63,590 bases of DNA from JAVSMW01 sp032027005 (GCA_032027005.1 JAVSMW010000014.1:76658-140247), one strand, 5' to 3'; positions 49,394-58,387 are shown, counted from the first letter of the stretch. The notes: generated from the sequence alone by a model not told the origin. Made by a program: numbers and translations.

Positions 49394-49458
49394 GGTTCTC
49401 TCCTTTCATTTTTACTTAACCCGAGCTTCACCGCAGGTAAAGCAAAGGACTATGCCGA

Positions 49459-49521
49459 ACTTCAAAAAATCCTCCTGTAGCAGTAAATTTATACTACCAT
49501 AGGAGGACTTTATTTTGAAGT
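49459..49521. repeat. 63-bp imperfect inverted repeat
   Basis: ACTTCAAAA...AATCCTCCT / AGGAGGAC...TTTTGAAGT flank a central pseudo-palindrome (AGTAAATTTATACT). Length and dyad are those of a small hairpin element or a two-way terminator. Confidence 0.6.
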
Positions 49522-49554
49522 ATCCCGAGTCAAATAGACTTCGTCAAAAAATAG

Positions 49555-49782
49555 TTATTTCCCTGCCGGCATTCTTTCTAAGTCTGCTTTGGCGTCGCCA
49601 CTGATAAGGTTTAAGCCAAAAGTACTTTGCAGGACGCCAACCACGCCCGGTGATAAGAATTCCGGGGACTGCCCTAGATCAATATATCTAGGTATTTCGG
49701 TCCCAGGAATGGTCCCATAATCTATATCATTAATTCTGAATTTGCCACAGGTGGTCGTGATTAAGATACAATCTTTAAACAC
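49555..49782 (-). CDS. hypothetical short protein
   Basis: 75 residues, not recognised; no membrane segment. FKDCILITTTCGKFRINDIDYG has coding-like composition. No clear ribosome binding site, so expression is doubtful. Confidence 0.35.
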   Translation of the reverse strand: MFKDCILITTTCGKFRINDIDYGTIPGTEIPRYIDLGQSPEFLSPGVVGVLQSTFGLNLISGDAKADLERMPAGK

Positions 49783-49790
49783 ATAATGTA

Positions 49791-49819
49791 TTGACTAACA
49801 TAACGTACTACTGTATATT
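49791..49819 (+). promoter_or_regulatory. promoter of the MerR-family gene
   Basis: TTGACT (49791-49796), 17-base spacer, TATATT (49814-49819). Confidence 0.6.
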
Positions 49820-49909
49820 CATAAATAAGAAATATTACTTATAGCTAAAAAAGGAGATGGTCACCTTGGGAACGATGTAAGATATATTCGGATTGGCGAA
49901 CTAGCCCGG

Positions 49910-50296
49910 TTGGCAGGTGTAAGTTCCCGGACTATTGACTATTACACACAAATTGGCATTATTAATGAATCTACGCGTTCTCCAGGCAAACACCGGTTAT
50001 ACTCTGAAGAATCACTGCAAACTATCAGGATTATCAAAGAACTGCAAAAGCAGCACTACTCTTTGCACGAAATCTGCCAACTATTCAATCAGAATAAAAA
50101 TGATGAAATAATTGAAAAAATAGCTAATATCAGGCGCTGTTTGGAAAGCTTACAAAAAGAAGTAGTCGAACTTTGTCCTGCTGTCCGTTTATCAGGACCA
50201 AATGATCAGGTCAGGGTTGTTTCCACAGAGTTAATTAATAAGAGTATACAAGTTCTCCAGGGGTTAATAATTATGTTAGGCGAACCTATGCTTTAG
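49910..50296 (+). CDS. MerR-family transcriptional regulator, N-terminus possibly frameshifted
   Basis: The MerR helix-turn-helix (YIRIGELARLAGVSSRTIDYY, IGIINESTRSPGKHRLY) begins upstream of the first in-frame start codon: the frame is open back to about 49850, but has no ATG/GTG/TTG before the TTG at 49910, which would delete the first recognition helix. The ribosome site AAGGAG (49851-49856) is followed by a TTG at 49866 that is out of frame by one base. One added base near 49869 would give a full MerR. C-terminal helix 90-128 is of no known sensor type. Confidence 0.65.
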   Translation: MAGVSSRTIDYYTQIGIINESTRSPGKHRLYSEESLQTIRIIKELQKQHYSLHEICQLFNQNKNDEIIEKIANIRRCLESLQKEVVELCPAVRLSGPNDQVRVVSTELINKSIQVLQGLIIMLGEPML

Positions 50297-50318
50297 TCAA
50301 AGATTTGCAAAAAGGAGA

Positions 50319-51650
50319 TTGATTCCAATCGAAAATGTTGTCTGGAGTTTATTCAAACTATCTCTAGCTTTCTTTTTAGTAATATTAAATGGATTTTTCG
50401 TGGCAGCGGAGTTTTCTCTGGTTAAAGTAAGGAAGACCCGTCTGGCAGAACTCGCAGAGAATGGTTCGAAAAGCGCTGCTATGGCCCTTGAAGTGACCTC
50501 TAAACTAGACGCCTATTTATCGGCCTGCCAGTTGGGCATAACTCTTGCTTCTCTTGGTCTCGGCTGGCTGGGCGAACCGGCTATTGCTTCACTGCTGGAG
50601 CCCTTATTTGCTAATATAGTTGGCTGGTCGCCGGTCTACACCCATACCATTGCATTAATTATAGCCTTTACGATTATTACATTTCTGCACATAGTCCTTG
50701 GTGAACTAGTACCTAAATCTCTGGCAATTCAGCGAGCAGAAAGAACTGCTCTCGGAACCGCCGGTTTGCTGAAATTATTTTACCGGATATTTTATCCTGC
50801 TATTTATACTCTAAATGGCCTGGCCAACTCTATCCTCAGGCTCTGGGGAATTGCCCCGGCCAATGAGGCAGACCTGGCCCATACTGAAGAAGAATTGCGC
50901 ATGCTGGTAGATGCCAGTCAGAGGCATGGTTATCTCGACACGTTAGAGGGTACACTTTTGGATAATGTCTTTGAATTTTCGGACCGGGTTGCCGGTGAAG
51001 TTATGATTCCCAGACAAGATATGGTCTGCCTTTATATTCAGGATTCCATTGACGAAGCCTTAAAGGTGGTCAAAGAATATGGCCATACCAGATATCCGCT
51101 GTGTGATGATGATAAAGACAATATTTTAGGTATGATTCATGTCCGTGATCTGATTGGAATCAAAGATAACCCCTCTGTTAAAGATATTGCCCAGTTAAAA
51201 CGGGATATTTTAGTGGTACCTGAGGGAGTCCCCATCTCCCACCTGGTGCAAAAAATGCGCAGCCAGCGGACTCATATAGCCATAGTAGCTGACGAATTTG
51301 GCGGTACTGCCGGTCTGGTCACAATAGAAGACCTGTTAGAGGAACTGGTGGGAGAAATATATGACGAGTTTGACCGCGAACAGCCTCATGTGAAAAAAAT
51401 TAATGAAACTGATTATGAAGTGAATGGCCGGGTTCTCCTGGAGAATATCTCCGAAATTCTCAATGTTGAAATCGATGAGGAAGGCATAACAACCATAGGA
51501 GGTTATATTTTCACCCGGTTAGGCCGAAAACCCAGGAAAGGAGACGAAGTCGAATTTGACGGCTATACATTCCAGGCGGCAGAGGTAGCGGGGTCAAGAA
51601 TATTAAAGGTAAAAATCGTTAAAAAAACCACCATGGAAATGGCCAATTAA
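50319..51650 (+). CDS. CNNM/CorC-family transporter-associated protein (TlyC-like, hemolysin family)
   Basis: 443 residues. DUF21 membrane domain (FLVILNGFFVAAEFSLVKVRKTRL, LSACQLGITLASLGLGWLGEP), two CBS domains (VMIPRQDMVCL; VPEGVPISHLVQKMRSQRTHIAIV) and a CorC/HlyC C-terminal domain. Family members export Mg2+ or modulate divalent cation flux; haemolysis is only a historic label. TTG start close to the ribosome site, so a slightly later start is possible. Confidence 0.9.
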   Translation: MIPIENVVWSLFKLSLAFFLVILNGFFVAAEFSLVKVRKTRLAELAENGSKSAAMALEVTSKLDAYLSACQLGITLASLGLGWLGEPAIASLLEPLFANIVGWSPVYTHTIALIIAFTIITFLHIVLGELVPKSLAIQRAERTALGTAGLLKLFYRIFYPAIYTLNGLANSILRLWGIAPANEADLAHTEEELRMLVDASQRHGYLDTLEGTLLDNVFEFSDRVAGEVMIPRQDMVCLYIQDSIDEALKVVKEYGHTRYPLCDDDKDNILGMIHVRDLIGIKDNPSVKDIAQLKRDILVVPEGVPISHLVQKMRSQRTHIAIVADEFGGTAGLVTIEDLLEELVGEIYDEFDREQPHVKKINETDYEVNGRVLLENISEILNVEIDEEGITTIGGYIFTRLGRKPRKGDEVEFDGYTFQAAEVAGSRILKVKIVKKTTMEMAN

Positions 51651-51671
51651 ATTTTTAAAGGAGGATTGCAG

Positions 51672-52529
51672 ATGAGCGGCTTTGGAAATCAAATGAAAAC
51701 AGTTTTCTTTTTGGGTCTCTTGACTGTAATAGTAGTCATGATCGGCGGTGCCCTGGGCGGAAGATCGGGCTTGATTATAGCCCTGGGGCTGGCCCTGGTA
51801 ATGAACGGGGTCAGCTACTGGTATAGTGATAAAATCGTAATCAAAATGACAGGCTCCCAGCCATTGAGCAGAGAGCAAAACCCCAATCTTTATGATCTTG
51901 TGGAAGGCTTGGCATATAAGGCCGGCATCCCTACGCCCAAAATTTATATTACTCCCTCTCACCAGCCCAATGCCTTTGCTACCGGCCGTAACCCGGAACA
52001 CGGGGTTGTTGCTGTGACACAAGGTCTGATGCAGTTACTGACCACCGAGGAATTGAAAGGCGTAATTGCCCATGAACTCGCCCATATCAAAAACCGTGAC
52101 ATTCTAGTTGGAACCGTGGCCGCAGTAATGGCCGGGGTCATTACAACCTTAGCCAATATGGCCCAGTGGGCCCTGTTGTTTGGCGGGCTGAGTGGCAGTG
52201 ATGATGAGGAAGGCGGTTCCGGCCTGGCTGCCCTGCCCCTGATAATCCTGGGCCCTATTGCGGCCCTCCTGGTGCAGATGGCTATCTCCCGCTCCCGTGA
52301 ATACCTGGCCGATTCTACCGGGGCCGACATTTCCGGCAGCAGTGAGGGTTTGGCTATGGCCTTATTAAAGCTTGAGCAGGCTTCACAGCGTGTTCCGATG
52401 CAAGTAAATCCTGCAGCCAGTCATATGTTTATTGTAAATCCCTTAAGGGGCCGGAGCCTGATGAGTTTGTTCAGCACCCATCCCCCGATTGCCGAACGGG
52501 TTAACCGGTTAAAACAAATGAGATACTAA
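51672..52529 (+). CDS. htpX: zinc metalloprotease HtpX
   Basis: 285 residues. Two N-terminal spans, then VIAHELAHIKNRDI (HExxH), two further spans and the third zinc ligand Glu in SREYLADSTGA. Membrane-protein quality control. I start at ATG 51672, 7 bases from GGAGG; TTG 51666 would be too close. Downstream of the CNNM gene by 21 bases, likely co-transcribed. Confidence 0.95.
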   Translation: MSGFGNQMKTVFFLGLLTVIVVMIGGALGGRSGLIIALGLALVMNGVSYWYSDKIVIKMTGSQPLSREQNPNLYDLVEGLAYKAGIPTPKIYITPSHQPNAFATGRNPEHGVVAVTQGLMQLLTTEELKGVIAHELAHIKNRDILVGTVAAVMAGVITTLANMAQWALLFGGLSGSDDEEGGSGLAALPLIILGPIAALLVQMAISRSREYLADSTGADISGSSEGLAMALLKLEQASQRVPMQVNPAASHMFIVNPLRGRSLMSLFSTHPPIAERVNRLKQMRY

Positions 52530-52542
52530 ATGTCAAAGACAC

Positions 52543-52580
52543 AAAAGCAGTGTGGACCACACTGCTTTTATTTTTTTTTA
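52543..52580. terminator. bidirectional terminator htpX / vapC
   Basis: AAAAGCAGTGTGG/CCACACTGCTTTT perfect stem with T9 on the plus strand. Confidence 0.85.
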
Positions 52581-52985
52581 TTCCATTGGATCAAGAATAA
52601 TTATTTCTTCCAACTGGCCAATTCTACGAAAATCAGCAACATTATGAGTTACGACAATAGCTTTTTCGACTATAGCCGTAGCTGCTATCAGAGCATCCGG
52701 TAGTTTAATTTTATATCCTAACTCGTGTCCTTTAGCTCTAATTTCGCCTGCTTTTCTAGCTATCTCAGAGGTTATATGTATGATTTCCGCTTCAGATAGA
52801 ACCCCTTCAATAATTTCTTGTGTTTGGTCAGATAACTTGATTGAAAAAAGCTCGGCTTCCGTGACCACCGAACACAAAATATCTTTTGATTGATCTGCAT
52901 ACAGTTGTTCCATAAACGCAAACGCATTTTCATGTCCCTTAGTAACATAAATGATAATGTTGGAGTCTACCAAGTACCTATTCAA
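52578..52985 (-). CDS. PIN-domain toxin (VapC-like)
   Basis: 135 residues from TTG 52983-52985 (LVDSNIIIYVTKG; Glu in TEAELFS; Asp in LPDALIAATA; Asp in THNVADF). The four acidic residues of the PIN nuclease are present. It overlaps the antitoxin gene by 8 bases. Confidence 0.88.
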   Translation of the reverse strand: MNRYLVDSNIIIYVTKGHENAFAFMEQLYADQSKDILCSVVTEAELFSIKLSDQTQEIIEGVLSEAEIIHITSEIARKAGEIRAKGHELGYKIKLPDALIAATAIVEKAIVVTHNVADFRRIGQLEEIIILDPME

Positions 52986-53244
52986 GTGACTCCACCTCTC
53001 TATCATCCTCGTCCCGAAGGCTCAACATTCTATCTGTTATTTCGTCCTGACCTTTTAAGCAGCCATAAAGTTGCCTCAGGGTTTCCAAATTCCTTGCCTT
53101 ACGTTGAGGCTTAACCTCAAATCCGTTACCCTTAATTTCAAATAAAAGATGTTGACCTTCCTTAATAGCAAAAGCATCGACCATCTCCCTTGGCAACGAT
53201 ATAGCAAGACTGTTGCCAGATTTAAAAACCTTTCTCATTTCCAT
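52978..53244 (-). CDS. AbrB/VapB-family antitoxin
   Basis: 88 residues; RKVFKSGNSLAISLPREMVDAF is the swapped-hairpin AbrB fold. Partner of the PIN toxin. Its own promoter has a TTGTATAGATTATCTATACA dyad (53259-53278), a likely autoregulatory operator. Confidence 0.88.
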   Translation of the reverse strand: MEMRKVFKSGNSLAISLPREMVDAFAIKEGQHLLFEIKGNGFEVKPQRKARNLETLRQLYGCLKGQDEITDRMLSLRDEDDREVESLE

Positions 53245-53258
53245 TTTCTTAACACCGC

Positions 53259-53279
53259 CCTTGTATAGATTATCTATAC
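53259..53279. promoter_or_regulatory. dyad before the VapB gene
   Basis: TGTATAGATTATCTATACA is a 19-base perfect palindrome (one central base) at about 53261-53279, where an AbrB-type antitoxin would bind. Confidence 0.6.
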
Positions 53280-53327
53280 ATAGTATATCGCAGTTTAGGG
53301 AAAAAGCATACTTAAGTTTTTGCGTCC

Positions 53328-54449
53328 CTACCGGCGTTCGATTCCCACTGTAGGAATACGAAGCTCAACTTTGATTTCTACAGGAATAGTCGGGTAAACC
53401 TCCGGCCAATTGCGATTCGCATATAATTCCGGTTCATTATTTATTAATGCTCTGTCAAAACCCAGGTAATCACTACCCACTTCTTGCTGAGATTTTTGCA
53501 CTGCCTTTGATGCCTGTTGGTATACAGTTTTTTTAATAGCTGCTTCAACTTTTTGCATATTTTGCGGTTCTGTCAGATCAAGAGAAGTACCCAGTTGTTC
53601 TGATATATTACCAACTGCCTTTATATTTACAGCAAATTTTAATTGGCCGTTATCATCTACTAGAGGCTTAATTTTAACACTTTTCTTATTTATCAGGCAG
53701 GAATATTGCCCCTTCCCTAACTTGGTCACAACTACAATATTAGGGTTCTCCTTCAGAAGCCAGTTAGCATCCCGCATCTCATCAGGATTAAGCCATCCAG
53801 CCAACCGCCAATTAGTAAAGATTGCTCCCCCTATACGGGATAGTTCCGCCCTTCCATTATTATTTTTCATCACCATCCTTGCTCCCAGGGCATTGCCATT
53901 AGTTTGGCGCAAATCGCCCAAAAAATCAAAAAACCGCTTGGTGCGGACAACTCCCAAATGCTCACCAGACCCTGCTAAACCTACCAGTTCTGAAGTTAGG
54001 GCCCGATTAAGAAATGGTATTGTTGCCAGGACATCCCTGGCTTCCCTCCCCTCAACAAAAAAGAGCCTGTGCCTAAAGGCGACTTCCGGGTTCTTGCCAA
54101 TATAGCTCAGGAGATCGTTAAAGTTACTCTGTCTGGCCAGTTTTTCCCCTATTACAACAGCTCTTAAATGGCCGAAGGAAATGTCCCGCGATAATTTAGA
54201 CTGCAAAAGGCTTACTGCCTTTGAAATACTTTCGGCTTCTTCCGTTTCATGTACTGAATAAATCTGGCTGGAGATGTTTTTTATGTTGGCGGGCCTGGGT
54301 ATTAACAGAGTGACTTTAAAACCCTCTTCAGCCGCATCAAGTCCAATAGCGGTGACAAAGGCCCTGTTTGTCACGTCCCTTACATCCCAGCATCCAATGC
54401 CGGTAAACATTAATACAAAAATCGCTGTTAAAACTTTTAATTTATTCAT
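53328..54449 (-). CDS. spore germination lipoprotein, Ger(x)C family
   Basis: 373 residues. Signal peptide with lipobox TGIGC and the conserved CWDVRDVTNRAFVTAIGLD start of GerC; C-terminal GerAC domain (about 200-365). Third subunit of the nutrient germinant receptor, on the outer face of the inner spore membrane. Start overlaps the gerB-type gene by 8 bases. Confidence 0.93.
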   Translation of the reverse strand: MNKLKVLTAIFVLMFTGIGCWDVRDVTNRAFVTAIGLDAAEEGFKVTLLIPRPANIKNISSQIYSVHETEEAESISKAVSLLQSKLSRDISFGHLRAVVIGEKLARQSNFNDLLSYIGKNPEVAFRHRLFFVEGREARDVLATIPFLNRALTSELVGLAGSGEHLGVVRTKRFFDFLGDLRQTNGNALGARMVMKNNNGRAELSRIGGAIFTNWRLAGWLNPDEMRDANWLLKENPNIVVVTKLGKGQYSCLINKKSVKIKPLVDDNGQLKFAVNIKAVGNISEQLGTSLDLTEPQNMQKVEAAIKKTVYQQASKAVQKSQQEVGSDYLGFDRALINNEPELYANRNWPEVYPTIPVEIKVELRIPTVGIERR

Positions 54450-55554
54450 ATTTACCCCTCTTTGATCTGATAATTGCTAACAACAAGGTAAATGACGGCA
54501 GCAAATACACAAAGAATAAAGTAAAATAGTTATAAAATCCTCTGATTTTTTCCTCTACCATAAAATTCGGGAATAAATAAACGGAACAAACTACAGCTAT
54601 AGTTAATATGTATACTGCTATTTTCGGATTTTTTATATTTAATAACTGACTCGTCCCATATGACAAGAGATAAAGAAAAATGCAGATAGTGGTAAATACG
54701 CCTATAATCCAGGGAAAAGTAAGAAACAGCTCAAATCTCTCCACCGCAAAACCAGGCAGCTCTAATAAAGAAATAGTATCAATGCCCGGGAAAATTGAGT
54801 ATTCCAGGTTACCTACACCCAACACCCCAATCCCCAGAACAAGTAGGAGAAACGCAAGAGAGACTGTTAAACCCACGCCAAACATCGCGGGTTTTACCGA
54901 TTTTTTGAGATCATCCAAAAACGGACTTAAAAACAAAATGACTTCCAAGCCCTGCAGGGTACCTGCAAAATATACTGCACCTTTGAGGACCGGGACAACC
55001 CCACCATGTAAAATAGGCTGGAATTGAGAGAAATCTATATTTCTAATGCCAATAGCAAAAATCAATATCATCGGTAATACCATAAAGGGGAACATGATTT
55101 GAAAAAAACGCACTATAGCGGTAATCCCGTAAGGTATTAACCAAGCGGCAGCCAAAGCCAAAAGAAGCAGGGTCACAAATGAAGGAGTTTTTTGAAGAAA
55201 AAAGAATTTATTGGTATAAACAGTTTCTTGTAAAAGTAACGAAAGATAAATCGCCCAGTAAATTAAGTAAAGTGCTAAAATTATAAAAGCAATTGTATTG
55301 CCCCAAATTTTTTTGTTATACTCAAAATATGTGTTTTTCGGGAAGCGGGAGGCTAATTTTATCATTAAATATGTGGTTAAAGCGGCAATAAACCCACCTA
55401 ACAAAACAGAAATCCATGCATCCTGCCTGGCAAATTTCACAATTTCCTTTGCAAAGACAAATAACTCAAACTCAATAATACTTGCAAAAAGCACGATAGT
55501 CACTGCTTTTTGATCGATTTTATCAATATTAGCATTTCTTAAGTTGTTTTTCAT
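54442..55554 (-). CDS. spore germination permease, GerB family
   Basis: 370 residues, ten membrane spans of the APC superfamily (ISVLLGGFIAALTTYLMIKLA, FPWIIGVFTTICIFLYLLSYG). B subunit that binds the germinant. Between gerA- and gerC-type genes, 9 bases from gerA. Confidence 0.93.
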   Translation of the reverse strand: MKNNLRNANIDKIDQKAVTIVLFASIIEFELFVFAKEIVKFARQDAWISVLLGGFIAALTTYLMIKLASRFPKNTYFEYNKKIWGNTIAFIILALYLIYWAIYLSLLLQETVYTNKFFFLQKTPSFVTLLLLALAAAWLIPYGITAIVRFFQIMFPFMVLPMILIFAIGIRNIDFSQFQPILHGGVVPVLKGAVYFAGTLQGLEVILFLSPFLDDLKKSVKPAMFGVGLTVSLAFLLLVLGIGVLGVGNLEYSIFPGIDTISLLELPGFAVERFELFLTFPWIIGVFTTICIFLYLLSYGTSQLLNIKNPKIAVYILTIAVVCSVYLFPNFMVEEKIRGFYNYFTLFFVYLLPSFTLLLAIIRSKRGKYE

Positions 55555-55563
55555 CAGATCACC

Positions 55564-56757
55564 TTATTTCTTTGTTTTAGCTCTCTGTGGTTTGTAAGTC
55601 TCATCCTGGGGCATTGTTTCTATATTCTCCCGCAATATTGTATGTCCCCAGCCACTTCCCTCCATAGGTGCAAAGGGAGCCATAAAAGGTATCCCGAAAG
55701 ACTTCAGGGTGGAAAGGTGAATAGCGATATAAAAAAAGGCCACCCCATAACCGAATATCCCTAGAAATGAAGACATTATCATAGTAAAAAATTGAATCAG
55801 CCGGATCGAAGACCGCAGTTGGTAATCGGGAATATTAAAGGATGCTATCATAGTCAGGGTGGCAATTATTACCACAGTCGCCCGAATAATGTTGGCATAC
55901 AGACCTGCAATTACTAAAGTTATCCCTGCAACCACGGCAATTGTGGAACCTGCCTGGGAAGGGATTCTGATCATCATCATCCGGATTACTTCTATTATCC
56001 CCATCATTACGAAAGCTTCAAAGTAAATAGGAAATGGGGTTTCTTCAGCAGTGGCCAGAATTTCAAACAATAGGCTTGTCGGAATAAACTCAGGGTTATA
56101 AGACGTTAAGGCAATATAAAAACCAGGTAATGAGGCAGCCACTATCAGCGATACAAATCTGGCCATCCTGAAAAATGTAGCCGCTATTGGCCAACGCAGG
56201 TAGGCATCATCAGTTGTATCCATCAAGTCAAAAAATGTTGTGGGCGCCAAAAGAATATCCGGACTGCCGCTGACCATAATGGCAACCCGCCCCTGAAACA
56301 GGGCAGATTCGGCCACATCTGGCTTTTTGGTGTTTTCCAGCTGAGGGAAAGGGCTTATATTGGAGTCCTCTATATTGCGCTCCACATAGCTGCTTTCCAA
56401 AATCGTCGGGGCCTTAATGGCCAGGATACGGTCCCTCACTTCGGCTACAATATTTGGATTGGCGATGTTCTTCAGATAGATGATAATAATTTCTTTTTTT
56501 GCCACTGAGCCGACGGTAAAGCGTTGACATACCAGGTCTTCGCTGGGAATCCTGTGGGCAAACAACGATAAATTATACTCAAGATTATCCGAAAACTCCG
56601 TTTTTGTCCCGCGTAAGGTGCGTTGGGTGTCTTGGGGAGCAACTTCTGTTAAGGGAAATTGGGTCTCCTTGGCAAAACACGGGTTCTGCTCAGGAGTAGA
56701 ATCCGGTTGGACATTACCGGTCTTGGTTTTGTCTATTCTGCGAAAAAAACTGAACAT
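55564..56757 (-). CDS. spore germination protein, GerA family (short N-terminus)
   Basis: 397 residues versus about 480-530 in the family. The membrane domain is complete (RVAIMVSGSPDILLAPTTFFDL, EVIRMMMIRIPSQAGSTIAVV, ending FGIPFMAPFAP). The soluble N-terminal part lacks the first subdomain: the conserved GS.AKK..I.YL segment appears already at residue about 85. So it may be a receptor with a reduced ectodomain. Confidence 0.9.
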   Translation of the reverse strand: MFSFFRRIDKTKTGNVQPDSTPEQNPCFAKETQFPLTEVAPQDTQRTLRGTKTEFSDNLEYNLSLFAHRIPSEDLVCQRFTVGSVAKKEIIIIYLKNIANPNIVAEVRDRILAIKAPTILESSYVERNIEDSNISPFPQLENTKKPDVAESALFQGRVAIMVSGSPDILLAPTTFFDLMDTTDDAYLRWPIAATFFRMARFVSLIVAASLPGFYIALTSYNPEFIPTSLLFEILATAEETPFPIYFEAFVMMGIIEVIRMMMIRIPSQAGSTIAVVAGITLVIAGLYANIIRATVVIIATLTMIASFNIPDYQLRSSIRLIQFFTMIMSSFLGIFGYGVAFFYIAIHLSTLKSFGIPFMAPFAPMEGSGWGHTILRENIETMPQDETYKPQRAKTKK

Positions 56758-56812
56758 ATAGGGCTCCTTCCTGTTTCGCCAGATTATATTATTCTGCCTA
56801 AACTTGTCATAA

Positions 56813-56855
56813 AAAATGCAGGGATGCCCATTAAACGGGACAGTCCCTGCATTTT
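56813..56855 (-). terminator. terminator of nhaA
   Basis: AAAATGCAGGGA/TCCCTGCATTTT stem with a T-run on the minus strand, 70 bases after the nhaA stop. Confidence 0.8.
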
Positions 56856-56924
56856 AAACAAATAAAATATACAAATTTCGTCAATTTGATTTAAAAGCTC
56901 TGGCAAACTTTTGGTAATCGCAAT

Positions 56925-58127
56925 TTACTCCGGAGCGTTAATTTGTTTCTTCCCTTTGGAATGCATACTTAACATGGTGAAACCGACTGCCGCCGACAGT
57001 ACGGAGGCCAGAATGATGCTGATTTTGGCCGTGGCCAGGTTATTGGAATCCTGAAAAGCCAGGGTCGCGATAAAGATAGACATGGTAAAGCCTATACCTC
57101 CCAGGATACTGGCGCCGTATAACTGCCTTAAGTTTACTTTGTCGGGTAAAGCTGCCATTTTTAATTTGATCATGAGCTGGGCGGCCCCGAAAATACCCAC
57201 CTGTTTACCCAGAAAAAGTCCGGCGATGATACCAATACTGACAGGGCTGGTTAACAATTCTCCCAATCCGCCAAATTCGAGGGAGACACCGGCGTTGGCA
57301 AAAGCAAACAACGGCAGGATGCCAAAAGCAACCCAAGGCTGTAAGGTATGTTCTAACCTGAAAAACATGGTTTTATCTACAGCACCCTGATCACCTTTGA
57401 CCGGGATAACCATACCCAGGAGCACCCCCGCTATGGTGGCATGAATCCCGGATTTTAACATGGCCAGCCATAGTATGATGCCCAGAAATATATAAACAGA
57501 AATTAGTTTTATGCGAAGCTTGTTCGCTATCATTAAGGCCGCTAGAATCAGGGCGGCCGCCAATAAAGCCAAAAAGGAAATTTTTTCGGTATAAAAAACA
57601 GCAATCACCAGAATTGCCCCCAAATCGTCCACAATGGCTAAAGCCGTCAGAAAAATCGCCAGCCCTTCCGGGGCTTTTTTTCTGCCCAAGACAGATAATG
57701 CCGCCAGGGCAAAAGCGATATCTGTGGCCATGGGAATCCCCCATCCCGAAATATTGACTGTGCCAAAGTTAACAAAAGTGTATATCAGGGCAGGTACAAC
57801 CATGCCGCCGACTGCTGCTCCAATGGGTAAAGCCGCTTTTTTCACAGAGTTTAATTCACCTATGGCCAGTTCGCGCTTAATCTCCATCCCTACCAAAAAG
57901 AAGAAAACCGCCATCAATCCATCGTTAATCCAATGGTCCAGGGAATTTGTTAACGACAGACTGCCGTAGCCAATGGTGAGTTTATAGTGAATAAAATGCT
58001 CGTAACCCTGTGAAAAACGGGAATTTGCCAGAAGGATGGCGAAAATGGAGCAAATAATCAGGAGCATACCACTGCTGGATTCGTGTCGAAAAAAATCTTC
58101 AAATGGTTTGATAATTCGTCTCGGCAT
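56925..58127 (-). CDS. nhaA: Na+/H+ antiporter NhaA
   Basis: 400 residues, twelve spans. Landmarks: FFRHESSSGMLLI at the start, DGLMAVFFFLVGMEIKRE, GIPMATDIAFALAALSVLG and TALAIVDDLGAILVIA with the adjacent aspartates (Asp163/164 in E. coli) that carry the exchange. Removes Na+ at high pH. ATG 58125-58127 has GGGGG 7 bases upstream. Preceded by a cyclic-di-GMP-I riboswitch, a terminator and a promoter. Confidence 0.95.
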   Translation of the reverse strand: MPRRIIKPFEDFFRHESSSGMLLIICSIFAILLANSRFSQGYEHFIHYKLTIGYGSLSLTNSLDHWINDGLMAVFFFLVGMEIKRELAIGELNSVKKAALPIGAAVGGMVVPALIYTFVNFGTVNISGWGIPMATDIAFALAALSVLGRKKAPEGLAIFLTALAIVDDLGAILVIAVFYTEKISFLALLAAALILAALMIANKLRIKLISVYIFLGIILWLAMLKSGIHATIAGVLLGMVIPVKGDQGAVDKTMFFRLEHTLQPWVAFGILPLFAFANAGVSLEFGGLGELLTSPVSIGIIAGLFLGKQVGIFGAAQLMIKLKMAALPDKVNLRQLYGASILGGIGFTMSIFIATLAFQDSNNLATAKISIILASVLSAAVGFTMLSMHSKGKKQINAPE

Positions 58128-58152
58128 TAGTTTTCCCCCTTTTAAATAATAA

Positions 58153-58177
58153 AGAGAGCAGTTCAAATAGAACTACT
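58153..58177 (-). terminator. expression-platform terminator before nhaA
   Basis: Minus strand: GAGTAGTTC-TATTT-GAACTGCTC, then TCTTTATTATTT; about 20 bases after the aptamer. Confidence 0.75.
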
Positions 58178-58197
58178 CCCCCCTAGCAATTTCGTCC

Positions 58198-58275
58198 TTG
58201 CAGCCCGGCTGTCATAGCTTCTTGCCGTAGACCCTTAGGCTTTAGCGTCCCCGGTTTTCACCGGGTTTACACCAA
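58198..58275 (-). ncRNA. cyclic-di-GMP-I (GEMM-I) riboswitch aptamer controlling nhaA
   Basis: Minus strand reads GTAAACCCGGTGAAAACCGG, GGACGCTAAAGCCTAAGGGTCTA, and AGCCGGGCTGC, the same landmarks as the riboswitch at 9099. Small departures (GCTAAAGCC with an extra T, TAAA at the start) are within known variation. A fitted promoter and terminator surround it. Confidence 0.87.
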
Positions 58276-58301
58276 CGCAAAATCTTTTTTTAATTTGTAA
58301 T

Positions 58302-58330
58302 ATTTTATCCGGCATTGCCGGGTAAGTCAA
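58302..58330 (-). promoter_or_regulatory. promoter of the riboswitch-nhaA transcript
   Basis: Minus strand TTGACT (58325-58330), 17-base spacer, TAAAAT (58302-58307). Confidence 0.65.
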
Positions 58331-58387
58331 GACTAAAACCAATTTTACAATAATTTACCAGGCTTTCGGCATTGGTAAAGATTAGTG

